Notes: generated from the letters alone by a model not told the origin. A stretch of 59,256 bases of DNA from a virus (IMGVR_UViG_3300028025_001698:1-59256), one strand, 5' to 3'. Positions 43,432 through 49,920 are shown, numbered from the stretch's first letter. Program-made: numbers and translations.

Positions 43432-43478
43432 ATTCTCTCAGGACATTTCGCTGTGAAAAAGGCGAGACCTGAGGGAAT
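43432..43478 (+). other. Long imperfect RNA hairpin (possible RNase III site)
   Basis: An 11-bp outer stem, ATTCTCTCAGG (43432-43442) with CCTGAGGGAAT (43468-43478, one G-T pair), leads over a 3-nt bulge (ACA) to a 6-bp inner stem TTTCGC/GCGAGA and a 10-nt loop. It lies in the 140-nt gap between genes at 43427 and 43568 and has no T-run. Its form recalls the intergenic RNase III processing hairpins of T7 early mRNA. A weak AACGTT/AACGTT stem with T6 (43510-43532) follows and may be a terminator. Confidence 0.6.
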
Positions 43479-43567
43479 TCTTGAAGGATTTTCGTGTGTA
43501 GAAAACCTGAACGTTGTTTTTAAACGTTTTTTGTCACTTTTTGAGCTTTTTAAACAAAGGAGTCTAA

Positions 43568-43735
43568 ATGTACAAACACCTGTACTTTGTAAAATGTGAA
43601 GAATGTCTTATTGAATACAACTCAGAAGACGTTAATATATTAAAAATAACCCACACCGCTTTAGGTCATAAAATTGCAGAATTCGTCTGCACACTCTGCC
43701 AAGAAACAACTGAATCACTAGTAACTGAGGTATAA
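43568..43735 (+). CDS. Small zinc-finger-like protein, 55 residues
   Basis: MYKHLYFVKCEECLIEYNSE..., then FVCTLCQETTES: two C-x2-C pairs (CEEC and CTLC) about 33 residues apart, consistent with one zinc-binding site. AAAGGAG precedes the ATG. Possibly a nucleic-acid or host-protein binder; no family recognised. Confidence 0.6.
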   Translation: MYKHLYFVKCEECLIEYNSEDVNILKITHTALGHKIAEFVCTLCQETTESLVTEV

Positions 43736-43736
43736 C

Positions 43737-43958
43737 ATGAAGACCATAACCAGACGACATAAACCAATCGCCTTCCAGCCATTCGAGTTAACGATGTCCA
43801 TAGAAACCCAAGAACAGTTCTATGATATGATGTCGCTATTCTCATTCTACACCAACCTAGCAGACGTCACCAATACAAACAACCCAGACGTACATAAACG
43901 TATGACTCACATATGTATGTCTATCTATGACGCACTTGAAGCAGAGGATCAGTACTAA
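43737..43958 (+). CDS. Hypothetical early protein, 73 residues
   Basis: Basic N terminus (MKTITRRHKPIAFQPFELTM) then a helical body (TQEQFYDMMSLFSFYTNLAD...MTHICMSIYDALEAED). It starts 1 nt after the previous stop. Function unknown. Confidence 0.58.
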   Translation: MKTITRRHKPIAFQPFELTMSIETQEQFYDMMSLFSFYTNLADVTNTNNPDVHKRMTHICMSIYDALEAEDQY

Positions 43959-43959
43959 T

Positions 43960-44169
43960 ATGCAAATCTCCAAACAAACCCAAGTTGAATACACAATCGT
44001 CATGTCTGAAGAAGACGCATTAGTACTTTTGAACGGCTTAGGCAAGCTTGACTACCATGAGCTATCCAGACTAACAGACAACCTTGAATTTGGCTCTGTG
44101 ATGCATAAACTATATGACGTCCTTGTAAGTAAGATCAAACGAGGTTCAATCCTTAAAGATGAATCGTAA
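43960..44169 (+). CDS. Hypothetical early protein, 69 residues
   Basis: MQISKQTQVEYTIVMSEEDALVLLNGLGKL...; a beta strand then two helices with a basic end (VSKIKRGSILKDES). It starts just after the preceding stop; the frame extends upstream to 43927 but only within that gene. The EDALVLLNGLGKL helix is similar in style to that of the 69-residue protein at 43218. Function unknown. Confidence 0.58.
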   Translation: MQISKQTQVEYTIVMSEEDALVLLNGLGKLDYHELSRLTDNLEFGSVMHKLYDVLVSKIKRGSILKDES

Positions 44170-44344
44170 AAGAAAGATCATGTCCATGTCAAATGCAAGA
44201 GAAATCTATGACGACCTTATCCTGAGAATCAAATCAAAGGTAAAGTCTGAAATATCCGTAGTCTTTGATGATACAACAGGTATCCAAAAGGCATTCCTTA
44301 AAGGCAAACTATTGTGGGTCAAAAAAGTGAGGTTAGATAAATGA
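44159..44344 (+). CDS. Small basic early protein, 61 residues
   Basis: MNRKRKIMSMSNAREIYDDLILRIKSKVKSEIS...; strongly basic, helical at the start and beta at the end. It overlaps the preceding gene by 11 nt and the next by 4 nt. No family recognised. Confidence 0.55.
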   Translation: MNRKRKIMSMSNAREIYDDLILRIKSKVKSEISVVFDDTTGIQKAFLKGKLLWVKKVRLDK

Positions 44345-44556
44345 AACTGCAAGAACTATTAAATCCTCGTTGGATATGTGTTGATGAACACTTTTGTACT
44401 GAGTTTGGTGAAACTGTAGCTGACTGTATTGAAAGATACAAAAAGTCTATGGATGAAGGTGTTGATGTATCTAAACTGACCTTCTACACACTTGAAACAC
44501 CGTATGTAGTTGAAGTATTTTACGCACTAAAGGAGAAAAACCCAATAGAATCATAA
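44341..44556 (+). CDS. Hypothetical early protein, 71 residues
   Basis: MKLQELLNPRWICVDEHFCTEFGETVADCIERYKK...; helical, three Cys, acidic. It closes the first early block, with a 4-nt overlap to the preceding gene. It is followed by a phage promoter motif, an AT-rich tract and the small terminase terminator. Function unknown. Confidence 0.58.
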   Translation: MKLQELLNPRWICVDEHFCTEFGETVADCIERYKKSMDEGVDVSKLTFYTLETPYVVEVFYALKEKNPIES

Positions 44557-44562
44557 ACTTAT

Positions 44563-44580
44563 TTAGCTGGAACCTAATAG
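44563..44580 (+). promoter_or_regulatory. Candidate phage promoter without a close gene (possible origin promoter)
   Basis: TTAGCTGGAACCTAATA then G44580. The next plus-strand gene is 600 bp away, across the oppositely oriented small terminase gene. The AT-rich tract at 44593-44649 follows. It may prime replication, or drive the ssDNA-binding protein operon while running antisense to the small terminase. Confidence 0.6.
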
Positions 44581-44592
44581 GATACTGTCCCT

Positions 44593-44649
44593 TAAATGGT
44601 TATTAATATATTTATTAAAAGTATATTATTAAGAGTAAATAAAAAAGAG
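44593..44649. other. AT-rich tract, candidate replication origin
   Basis: About 57 bp with only seven G and no C on the plus strand (~88% AT), directly downstream of a phage promoter motif and without a gene. The T7 primary origin has the same order: RNA polymerase promoters followed by an AT-rich stretch where primase-helicase loads. Confidence 0.4.
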
Positions 44650-44690
44650 AACATCAATAGGTAATATACCTAAAGACATTCTCTTAATTA
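44642..44690 (-). terminator. Terminator of the small terminase gene
   Basis: AAGAGAA (44645-44651) pairs with TTCTCTT (44679-44685), with an inner TAGGTA/TACCTA stem and ATA loop. On the minus strand it ends in a T-run (complement of 44641-44646). There is no T-run on the plus strand, so rightward transcripts may read through. Confidence 0.7.
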
Positions 44691-44691
44691 C

Positions 44692-45081
44692 TTACTTATC
44701 AAGACCTTCTTCTGAGATAATTCTCTGAAGTTCTTCATCTGAGAGGTCTGCTGTACGTGTAGTAGTAGTCTGATCAATCCTCTGTAGTTTAGGTTGTTCA
44801 TACTCTGCTACCATGTTAGCATACCTAGCAGCATCTTCGAAGTTATCTTGTTGAAGTGCTTGATGCATAGCCATTCTTAGGACATCGAGTGAAGATAGTT
44901 GAGGTAAGTCTTTCATTACTTCTTGAAAGTTCTTAGCATTCAACTTAAATTCTTCTCTGATCTGCTTATTCAACATTCTTGACTGAGTAGCTTTCTTCTG
45001 ATTCTCTCGAGCTGTCTCTGAAGTAATTAGCTTTAGGTTAGCAAGAGAGTTAATGTTACGGGTTTTACCACCTGATGACAT
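44692..45081 (-). CDS. Terminase small subunit (putative)
   Basis: 129 residues. A basic, Asn/Arg-rich N terminus (GGKTRNINSLANLKLITSETARENQKKATQSR) would suit DNA binding. A helical core follows (SLDVLRMAMHQALQQDNFEDAARYANMVAEYEQPKLQRID) and the ending is ADLSDEELQRIISEEG, typical of small terminases that recognise packaging sites and dock to the large subunit. It is a solitary minus-strand gene within the plus arm, with its own promoter (45113-45130) and terminator. AAGGAG precedes the ATG. Confidence 0.75.
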   Translation of the reverse strand: MSSGGKTRNINSLANLKLITSETARENQKKATQSRMLNKQIREEFKLNAKNFQEVMKDLPQLSSLDVLRMAMHQALQQDNFEDAARYANMVAEYEQPKLQRIDQTTTTRTADLSDEELQRIISEEGLDK

Positions 45082-45112
45082 TCCATTCTCCTTATTGTTT
45101 CTGATAAATTAT

Positions 45113-45130
45113 CTATTAGGAACCGACTAG
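45113..45130 (-). promoter_or_regulatory. Candidate phage promoter for the small terminase gene
   Basis: On the minus strand: CTAGTCGGTTCCTAATA, start G at 45113, one base different from the best copies. It is 32 nt upstream of the small terminase ATG, putting this gene under late control like the large subunit. Confidence 0.72.
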
Positions 45131-45180
45131 CGAGAAGTATACTTGAAACATAAATTAAACGTAAATCCATAGGAAATATC

Positions 45181-45684
45181 ATGACACAAGCAACAAACAC
45201 ACCTAACATCATCATCAAAGATGTAGCCTTATTCTGGGCTAAGTTAGATAAACCTGTATCACCTTTCGGTGTTGATCAGTATGAGTTACAGATCCAAGGT
45301 GACAAGAAGCGTGAGAAAGAGTTCTCTCAGTTCGGTAAAGTTAAAGTAATTGAAGGCGGTAAAATCTCTGTTAATCTTAAAAAGAAAGCTTTTAAGAAAG
45401 ATGGTACAGATGCCGCTAAAGTGCGTGTAGTAGACGCAGGTAAGAAAGAACTTGATCCAAAGTTGATTGGTAATGGTTCTATCGGTAATGTCATGGTGTA
45501 TTGCTCACCTTATGAAATTAAGCTTCCTAATGGTAAAATTAGTAAGTCTGGTATCTCTACCATGTTAGTAGCTGTTCAGGTTACTGATCTTGTTCGTTAT
45601 GAACGTAAATCTGAAAACTTTGTTGACTTTGATGTTGAAGGTGCTTCAGTTGATACAGATCAATCTGAAGAAGCAATGTTCTAA
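45181..45684 (+). CDS. Single-stranded DNA-binding protein (T7 gp2.5-like)
   Basis: 167 residues, beta-rich OB-like body (FWAKLDKPVSPFGVDQYELQIQGD, GNGSIGNVMVYCSPYEI, SGISTMLVAVQVTDLVRYE). It ends in an acidic tail with a terminal Phe (DTDQSEEAMF), the hallmark by which T7 gp2.5 contacts polymerase and helicase. It would coat ssDNA and coordinate replication. GGAAATATC precedes the ATG and a terminator follows, so it may be expressed strongly on its own. Confidence 0.85.
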   Translation: MTQATNTPNIIIKDVALFWAKLDKPVSPFGVDQYELQIQGDKKREKEFSQFGKVKVIEGGKISVNLKKKAFKKDGTDAAKVRVVDAGKKELDPKLIGNGSIGNVMVYCSPYEIKLPNGKISKSGISTMLVAVQVTDLVRYERKSENFVDFDVEGASVDTDQSEEAMF

Positions 45685-45691
45685 ATAAATT

Positions 45692-45738
45692 AATCCCTTG
45701 TGATAGTCCTTAACAGGTCTGTCATGAGGGATTTTTAT
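45692..45738 (+). terminator. Rho-independent terminator after the ssDNA-binding protein
   Basis: AATCCCT pairs with AGGGATT, with an inner GATAG/CTGTC stem, followed by T5. It lies 8 nt after the stop codon. Confidence 0.8.
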
Positions 45739-45776
45739 TTCTCTCTGTTCTTTTCTTTAAACTTAATGGATATAAA

Positions 45777-46148
45777 ATGAAACTCAATAAAACACAACGT
45801 GACTATGCTGTATCTCGTCTTGCTGATAAACTCTCTCAAAAACGTAATGCAGAAACTCCAGACTTTGTTCCGTCTAAGAAAACTGATATTAAAGAAATCT
45901 ATAATTTGCTAATTAGTGCAGGTGTTAAGATAACATCTGAATCTGACTTCGTTAATCGTAGCTGGAGGCTAACTGATCTTGGTGAAGTAATCATCTTCCC
46001 TGTTGGCTTTGATAAAGCACATGAAGAAAACCAACGTGTTCGTGATGAAATCCGTGTTAAATATGAAACTATCCAACAAGAATTAACAGATAAACTGTAT
46101 CTCTGTGATGAAGCACAAGAAGCTCTCGACTTAATCAACTCAATCTAA
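45777..46148 (+). CDS. Hypothetical protein, 123 residues
   Basis: Basic helical N terminus (MKLNKTQRDYAVSRLADKLSQKR), a middle alpha/beta segment (DFVNRSWRLTDLGEVIIFPVGFDKAHEENQRV) and a C-terminal coiled coil. KTQRDYAVxR is a common opening in small phage proteins beside ssDNA-binding genes. Function unknown. Confidence 0.65.
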   Translation: MKLNKTQRDYAVSRLADKLSQKRNAETPDFVPSKKTDIKEIYNLLISAGVKITSESDFVNRSWRLTDLGEVIIFPVGFDKAHEENQRVRDEIRVKYETIQQELTDKLYLCDEAQEALDLINSI

Positions 46149-46158
46149 AGGAAATATC

Positions 46159-46446
46159 ATGTTAGAACTCAATCCATTCTTCTCCACAACTCTGCAATTT
46201 GAAGTAAATCAAATTGAAAAAGTACCTGAGAACGCATATGATGTAAGCACTTGGGAACAAGGTAAAGGTGTGTATTACTGCAAAGAAAATGACAACCTGT
46301 ATTTCGTAGGTAAATACTCTGTAGATAACATCTATAGTGTAAGTGATAAAGGTTTCTTTACTGTTGTTGAGAACACCTTTGAAACACCTAAAGTTGATGA
46401 GCATCTAATGCTTAAAATCGTAGCTGCAACTCACGGACACCTATGA
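46159..46446 (+). CDS. Hypothetical protein, 95 residues
   Basis: MLELNPFFSTTLQFEVNQIE..., beta-rich with several aromatic strands (GVYYCKENDNLYFVGKYSV). AAAGGAAATATC is the ribosome site, similar to its upstream neighbours. No family recognised. Confidence 0.6.
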   Translation: MLELNPFFSTTLQFEVNQIEKVPENAYDVSTWEQGKGVYYCKENDNLYFVGKYSVDNIYSVSDKGFFTVVENTFETPKVDEHLMLKIVAATHGHL

Positions 46447-46670
46447 AACCTGATGCTTTCTCATTAGAGCAAGCTATCATGGAATGTTGGCAAGTATGCG
46501 ATGATCTCAAAGAAGAAATGGATCGTCAAGTACTTGCCAAATACTACCAAATGAAGTTTGAAAAACTCTGGAATATCTTTGAGGAATTAACACATGACAG
46601 ATACTTTAATCCTGCTACCAGAAAAACACCGACACCTAATCCGTTCAACGATGAAACATCTTCTTCATGA
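46443..46670 (+). CDS. Hypothetical protein, 75 residues
   Basis: MKPDAFSLEQAIMECWQVCDDLKEEMDRQVLAKYYQMKFEKLWNIFEEL..., an all-helical acidic protein with a disordered Pro/Thr-rich tail. Start overlaps the previous stop by 4 nt. Its 3' 77 nt overlap the next gene in another frame. Confidence 0.58.
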   Translation: MKPDAFSLEQAIMECWQVCDDLKEEMDRQVLAKYYQMKFEKLWNIFEELTHDRYFNPATRKTPTPNPFNDETSSS

Positions 46671-46848
46671 ACGTGAAGGTGATCTCGACTTCTGTAATGA
46701 TATGATAACAATGCACTGGAATTGTTCTAACAAAGACAAGCCCGAAAGTGCAAGAGCATTCAAAAACCTTAACCACTACAAGGATTACAAACGTAAACTT
46801 CGTAAAGAACTAACCACAATCCGTTCAATTCTACAGGTAATGAAATGA
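46594..46848 (+). CDS. Hypothetical protein, 84 residues
   Basis: MTDTLILLPEKHRHLIRSTMKHLLHEREGDLDF..., a basic, His-rich helical protein. GAGGAATTAACAC precedes the ATG, which supports a true start despite the 77-nt overlap with the previous gene. It ends in an ATGA overlap with the next. No family recognised. Confidence 0.58.
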   Translation: MTDTLILLPEKHRHLIRSTMKHLLHEREGDLDFCNDMITMHWNCSNKDKPESARAFKNLNHYKDYKRKLRKELTTIRSILQVMK

Positions 46849-47081
46849 AATATAACCACTGGTATTATACTGATAATGCAGACTTTGAATGCACTATTGA
46901 AGCTGAGAAAGGTAGTTTATGTCAAATCCGTGATGAAAAAGGAGGCTATGAACCAGACTATGCAGATGAAATCTATGTTACTGAAGTTAAGCACAAAGAT
47001 ACTGATATCATTGATGTTATCCATCCAGATGTACTACGTGATATCGTATCTCAATTCGTTGAAGTAAATTCCTCACTCTGA
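46845..47081 (+). CDS. Hypothetical protein, 78 residues
   Basis: MKYNHWYYTDNADFECTIEAEKGSLCQI...; acidic, beta-rich, two Cys. It is coupled by a 4-nt overlap to the preceding gene. No family recognised. Confidence 0.58.
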   Translation: MKYNHWYYTDNADFECTIEAEKGSLCQIRDEKGGYEPDYADEIYVTEVKHKDTDIIDVIHPDVLRDIVSQFVEVNSSL

Positions 47082-47090
47082 AAGACTAAA

Positions 47091-47534
47091 ATGCAAAATC
47101 CATTATCCGAGTATCGTAGTAATCTCTTTGCTACACATGATAGCCTTGATGAATCCTTCTCATACTTAAACAGTGTGATGGCAGGTGTCTCAAATAATGA
47201 TCGTGCAGGTGTTGATGTAGCTGTTCGTTGTATGATTAACACAATTGCAAAACAAATTGATAATGTATATCATCCAGACAAATACCAGTCTATCGAGTCT
47301 GTTGTTACTAAATACCTTGATGATGTCCTTGCAGTACGTGTTGAAGAAATCGTCAATGAACGTATCAGCACTGCTCTAGATCAATACATGGAAGATGTGT
47401 TTGATATCACTGACTATGATCATGAAATCGATTGGGAGGATCGTATCAGTTCTAACCTTGATAGAAGTGTTATCGCTGACCTTGTTGAAGAAGCAATTAA
47501 AGACAACATAACATTCGAGGTAACTGTATCGTGA
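47091..47534 (+). CDS. Hypothetical acidic helical protein, 147 residues
   Basis: Helical and acidic, with VVTKYLDDVLAVRVEEIVNERISTALDQYMEDVFDITDYD... and VIADLVEEAIKDNITFEVTVS at the end. The repeated amphipathic helices suggest a protein-binding role. No family recognised. It ends in a GTGA overlap with the next gene. Confidence 0.6.
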   Translation: MQNPLSEYRSNLFATHDSLDESFSYLNSVMAGVSNNDRAGVDVAVRCMINTIAKQIDNVYHPDKYQSIESVVTKYLDDVLAVRVEEIVNERISTALDQYMEDVFDITDYDHEIDWEDRISSNLDRSVIADLVEEAIKDNITFEVTVS

Positions 47535-47764
47535 ACCAACCAGAGTCTAACGGCTACTTTGTCTTCGTAAAGCAAGGTTATGATCGAGCCTACTATTGTG
47601 TAGCAGGTCGTGATATCAAACTTCAAGACGCTGTATGCTATCTATTCCCAAATGAAGCAGCTAATGTATGTACAACAATGAACATGAGATTTAATGATGA
47701 ACACCGTCAAAAAGAAACGCTCAATGAATCCAGAAGTACTAGCCAAGGGCAAAGCAGCTCTTGA
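47531..47764 (+). CDS. Hypothetical protein, 77 residues (GTG start)
   Basis: MNQPESNGYFVFVKQGYDRAYYCVAGRDIKLQDAVCYLFPNE...; compact alpha/beta start and a disordered Ser/Gln-rich tail. The GTG start overlaps the previous stop by 4 nt. Its last 71 nt overlap the next gene, and the low-complexity tail is largely a by-product of that overlap. Confidence 0.55.
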   Translation: MNQPESNGYFVFVKQGYDRAYYCVAGRDIKLQDAVCYLFPNEAANVCTTMNMRFNDEHRQKETLNESRSTSQGQSSS

Positions 47765-47999
47765 ACAGTGGCGTAAAGAAAAAGCTTATGCTGTAAAAAA
47801 AGGTGGTAAGTTCCTTGAAGCATGGAATGAAGAACAAGAGTTAAAGAAAGCTCAAAAACGTACTTCACCCATGCAAGCAATCAAAAACTTTTGTAATGAC
47901 TGTGTAGGAGGTATTCGTACAGACATAACCAACTGTACTGCTAAACAATGTTCTCTGTATATCTATCGACCATACAAAAAAGGTGATGACAATGAATGA
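47694..47999 (+). CDS. Zinc-finger protein of conserved phage type, 101 residues
   Basis: A basic helical N terminus (MNPEVLAKGKAALEQWRKEKAYAVKK) is followed by AIKNFCNDCVGGIRTDITNCTAKQCSLYIYRPYKK. The C-x2-C-x-G-G...C-x4-C-x-L-x-x-Y-R-P pattern is a well-known small zinc module in phage proteins linked to DNA transactions. Start could be 47694, 47697 or 47724. Exact role unknown. Confidence 0.68.
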   Translation: MMNTVKKKRSMNPEVLAKGKAALEQWRKEKAYAVKKGGKFLEAWNEEQELKKAQKRTSPMQAIKNFCNDCVGGIRTDITNCTAKQCSLYIYRPYKKGDDNE

Positions 48000-48138
48000 A
48001 TACTGCTTTCAAATCAGTGCTACCCGTACAATCTGGGTATGCGCTATTGATGAAGAAGAAGCTGAATCCAAAGTCTATGAAGAAGTCGGCTATGATCCCG
48101 GTGAAATGGAACTTGTTGACGTTAACTTTGATATATGA
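47992..48138 (+). CDS. Very small acidic protein, 48 residues
   Basis: MNEYCFQISATRTIWVCAID then EEEAESKVYEEVGYDPGEME. A short acidic alpha/beta protein, the kind of small early protein that mimics nucleic acid or binds host enzymes; this is speculative. It overlaps both neighbours (8 nt upstream, 4 nt downstream). Confidence 0.55.
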   Translation: MNEYCFQISATRTIWVCAIDEEEAESKVYEEVGYDPGEMELVDVNFDI

Positions 48139-48401
48139 AACTCTACGACCTACCCAGAGGATCATACTTCACTTTAATCGGTGATACACAAATACCACCT
48201 AAAGCAAGACATCCTAATCTTGATAAAACCTATAAACTAGGTAACATAGATGGTATGTACTCACACTGTTCTGATAACACAGGTAACATATACCATTTTG
48301 CCGCATGGTCTGAAATTAATGAGGTAACTGATAATGATAGCATACAAACTTTTCAGGAAACGTACAGACAATACCTACGGACCACTCTTTATCAATCGTA
48401 A
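48135..48401 (+). CDS. Conserved small phage protein, 88 residues
   Basis: MKLYDLPRGSYFTLIGDTQI..., then KLGNIDGMYSHCSDNTGNIYHFAAWSEINEV. The DLPRGSxF...DGMYSxC...A-W-x-E-V pattern recurs in uncharacterised early proteins of many phages. A small beta-barrel is likely. Its last 68 nt overlap the next gene. Confidence 0.62.
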   Translation: MKLYDLPRGSYFTLIGDTQIPPKARHPNLDKTYKLGNIDGMYSHCSDNTGNIYHFAAWSEINEVTDNDSIQTFQETYRQYLRTTLYQS

Positions 48402-48633
48402 ACAACGACTAGAAAAAGATGTATGGTACTTCGCTGAAGATCATAAGACAAAAGGTTATGCACATCGTCCAGGATGGCATGCATGTGCTGAACCTATTGC
48501 ACCACACCTATCTAAGAAAGGTCGTGTATGGTGTAAAGTAAAAATCAATGATCTTGTACGTCACCAAAGACCTGAGTCTCAAGGCGGTCTCTGGTTTACT
48601 GCTAATGTACTTAAAATAATCGAGGAACTATGA
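48334..48633 (+). CDS. Conserved phage protein, 99 residues
   Basis: MIAYKLFRKRTDNTYGPLFINRKQRL..., TKGYAHRPGWHACAEPIAPHLSKKGRVWCKV, RPESQGGLWFTAN. This H-R-P-G-W-H...A-P-H-L...R-V-W signature marks a widespread uncharacterised phage family, so the start and frame are secure despite the 68-nt overlap with the previous gene. Function unknown. Confidence 0.72.
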   Translation: MIAYKLFRKRTDNTYGPLFINRKQRLEKDVWYFAEDHKTKGYAHRPGWHACAEPIAPHLSKKGRVWCKVKINDLVRHQRPESQGGLWFTANVLKIIEEL

Positions 48634-48779
48634 GTTCAACACTAATCGCAATCATCGGCATAGTCTATCTAGGTGTATGTATTGACCTGTTCCTTAAAGG
48701 AAGTCTAGGTCTAAGCATTGCATTCTTAGGTTATGCTATCGGCAATGTAGGTTTATACTTGGAGACAATGACTAAATGA
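48630..48779 (+). CDS. Small two-TM membrane protein, 49 residues
   Basis: MSSTLIAIIGIVYLGVCIDL then FLKGSLGLSIAFLGYAIGNV. Two membrane segments with a short cytoplasmic turn. ATGA-type overlaps link it to both neighbours; CGAGGAACT is the ribosome site. Function unknown. Confidence 0.6.
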   Translation: MSSTLIAIIGIVYLGVCIDLFLKGSLGLSIAFLGYAIGNVGLYLETMTK

Positions 48780-49183
48780 ATCGTAGAACAATCTACCTTG
48801 CGGGTCCAATGGAACACGTATCTACTGAAGAAGCTAAAGGTTGGCGATCAACAGCGACCCACCTGTTAGCTCACTCTTCAAACATACTTAACCCATGCAG
48901 ACGTATTCATGCATTTCAACCTAAATATATGAAACGTATATTTGAGCTTGATCTTCGTGATATCCGTGAATCTGACTTAATATTAGCAAACTTGAATGAT
49001 CCAACTGTTCCTAAACACGGTACAGCTATGGAAGTATTCTATGCTGCTTATGTATTAAAAATCCCTGTTGTAGCGTTTAAAGAAGACAATACAACAATTC
49101 ATCCTTTCTTTGAATCCCTTGTAACTGAATGGAGGTCTACTGTCGATAAAGCTTGTGATACAATCTTAGCGGAGTACTTATAA
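48776..49183 (+). CDS. Nucleoside 2-deoxyribosyltransferase-like protein
   Basis: 135 residues with the family marks: IYLAGPME near the N terminus, DLRDIRESDLILANLNDP and HGTAMEVFYAAYVLKIPVVAF, where the Glu of GTAMEV is the expected nucleophile. Such enzymes transfer deoxyribose between bases or hydrolyse deoxynucleotides, so a role in nucleotide salvage, or in altering the pool, is likely. The exact substrate cannot be told. Overlaps the preceding gene by 4 nt and the next by 1 nt. Confidence 0.78.
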   Translation: MNRRTIYLAGPMEHVSTEEAKGWRSTATHLLAHSSNILNPCRRIHAFQPKYMKRIFELDLRDIRESDLILANLNDPTVPKHGTAMEVFYAAYVLKIPVVAFKEDNTTIHPFFESLVTEWRSTVDKACDTILAEYL

Positions 49184-49248
49184 TGTGGGGTGTATTGCTT
49201 ATCATAGTAATCTACTACATCTGGTACTGCGTTGCATTTAAGGAATAA
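49183..49248 (+). CDS. Tiny single-TM peptide, 21 residues
   Basis: MWGVLLIIVIYYIWYCVAFK plus E: one membrane helix and a charged end. It shares the A of the preceding stop codon (TAATG) and ends 1 nt before the next ATG, so its place in the coupled array supports translation, though its size makes it uncertain. Confidence 0.4.
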   Translation: MWGVLLIIVIYYIWYCVAFKE

Positions 49249-49249
49249 T

Positions 49250-49492
49250 ATGCCATACATAACTGAAAAAGCCCGTCAATCACCACACATGCTCAACTAT
49301 GAGCCACACTGTGCAGGTGAATTAAACTTCCTGATCACAACATTCATTCGTGACTACTACAACAAAAGCCCATCATATCAATCTGTAAATGATGTTGTTG
49401 GCGCACTTGAAGGAGCTAAACTAGAATTCTATCGTAGAATTGCCGCCCCTTATGAAGATACTAAAATCATTATGAACGGAGATGTATACTAA
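49250..49492 (+). CDS. Conserved DUF6899-like protein, 80 residues
   Basis: MPYITEKARQSPHMLNYEPH..., AGELNFLITTFIRDYY, YQSVNDVVGALEGAKLEFYRRIAAPYEDTKI, NGDVY. I recognise this conserved phage family (DUF6899, as I recall): a helical protein with the E-x-x-K-x-E-F-Y-R-R core. Function not known. ATG 49250 begins the conserved MPYI; the upstream in-frame extension is not used. Confidence 0.78.
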   Translation: MPYITEKARQSPHMLNYEPHCAGELNFLITTFIRDYYNKSPSYQSVNDVVGALEGAKLEFYRRIAAPYEDTKIIMNGDVY

Positions 49493-49920
49493 TGGAAATC
49501 ACAATGAAACCAAAACCAGTGCCACAGTCACGTATCGACAAAATCCTATCACATTGGGATGAAGAAGATTTCTTTGATATTCAATCTAAAAAGTTGCTTG
49601 AAAAAGAACGTATAGAAATGGAAAAAGGTTGGTCTGAAGCATTCGGTATAGAATACAACAAGGAAATTGATATGGAATCTGCTAAATTAGATGCTATTAA
49701 CCCTCCACACTACAAAAACGTAGCCGCAGGTAAACAATACATGGAACTCATGGTTGACATGCTTGAAGGTAAGTCAGGTGTTGAAGCTCACTTGTTCGGT
49801 CAAGTGTATAAGTACCTGATGCGTTGTGGTAATAAAGACCAAGAAGTACAAGAGTTGAACAAAGCTCTGTGGTATCTTCAGGCACTCATCAAGTACAAGT
49901 CTGAAGGTAAAGTACTGTGA
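49492..49920 (+). CDS. DUF3310-type protein, 142 residues
   Basis: The C-terminal ~75 residues carry the DUF3310 signature: INPPHYKN, EAHLFGQVYKYLMRCGNKDQEVQELNKALWYLQAL. This domain is common in phages and is sometimes called a nucleotide kinase, without firm proof. The N-terminal ~65 residues are charged and helical. It shares 1 nt with the preceding stop and overlaps the next gene by 4 nt. Confidence 0.8.
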   Translation: MEITMKPKPVPQSRIDKILSHWDEEDFFDIQSKKLLEKERIEMEKGWSEAFGIEYNKEIDMESAKLDAINPPHYKNVAAGKQYMELMVDMLEGKSGVEAHLFGQVYKYLMRCGNKDQEVQELNKALWYLQALIKYKSEGKVL

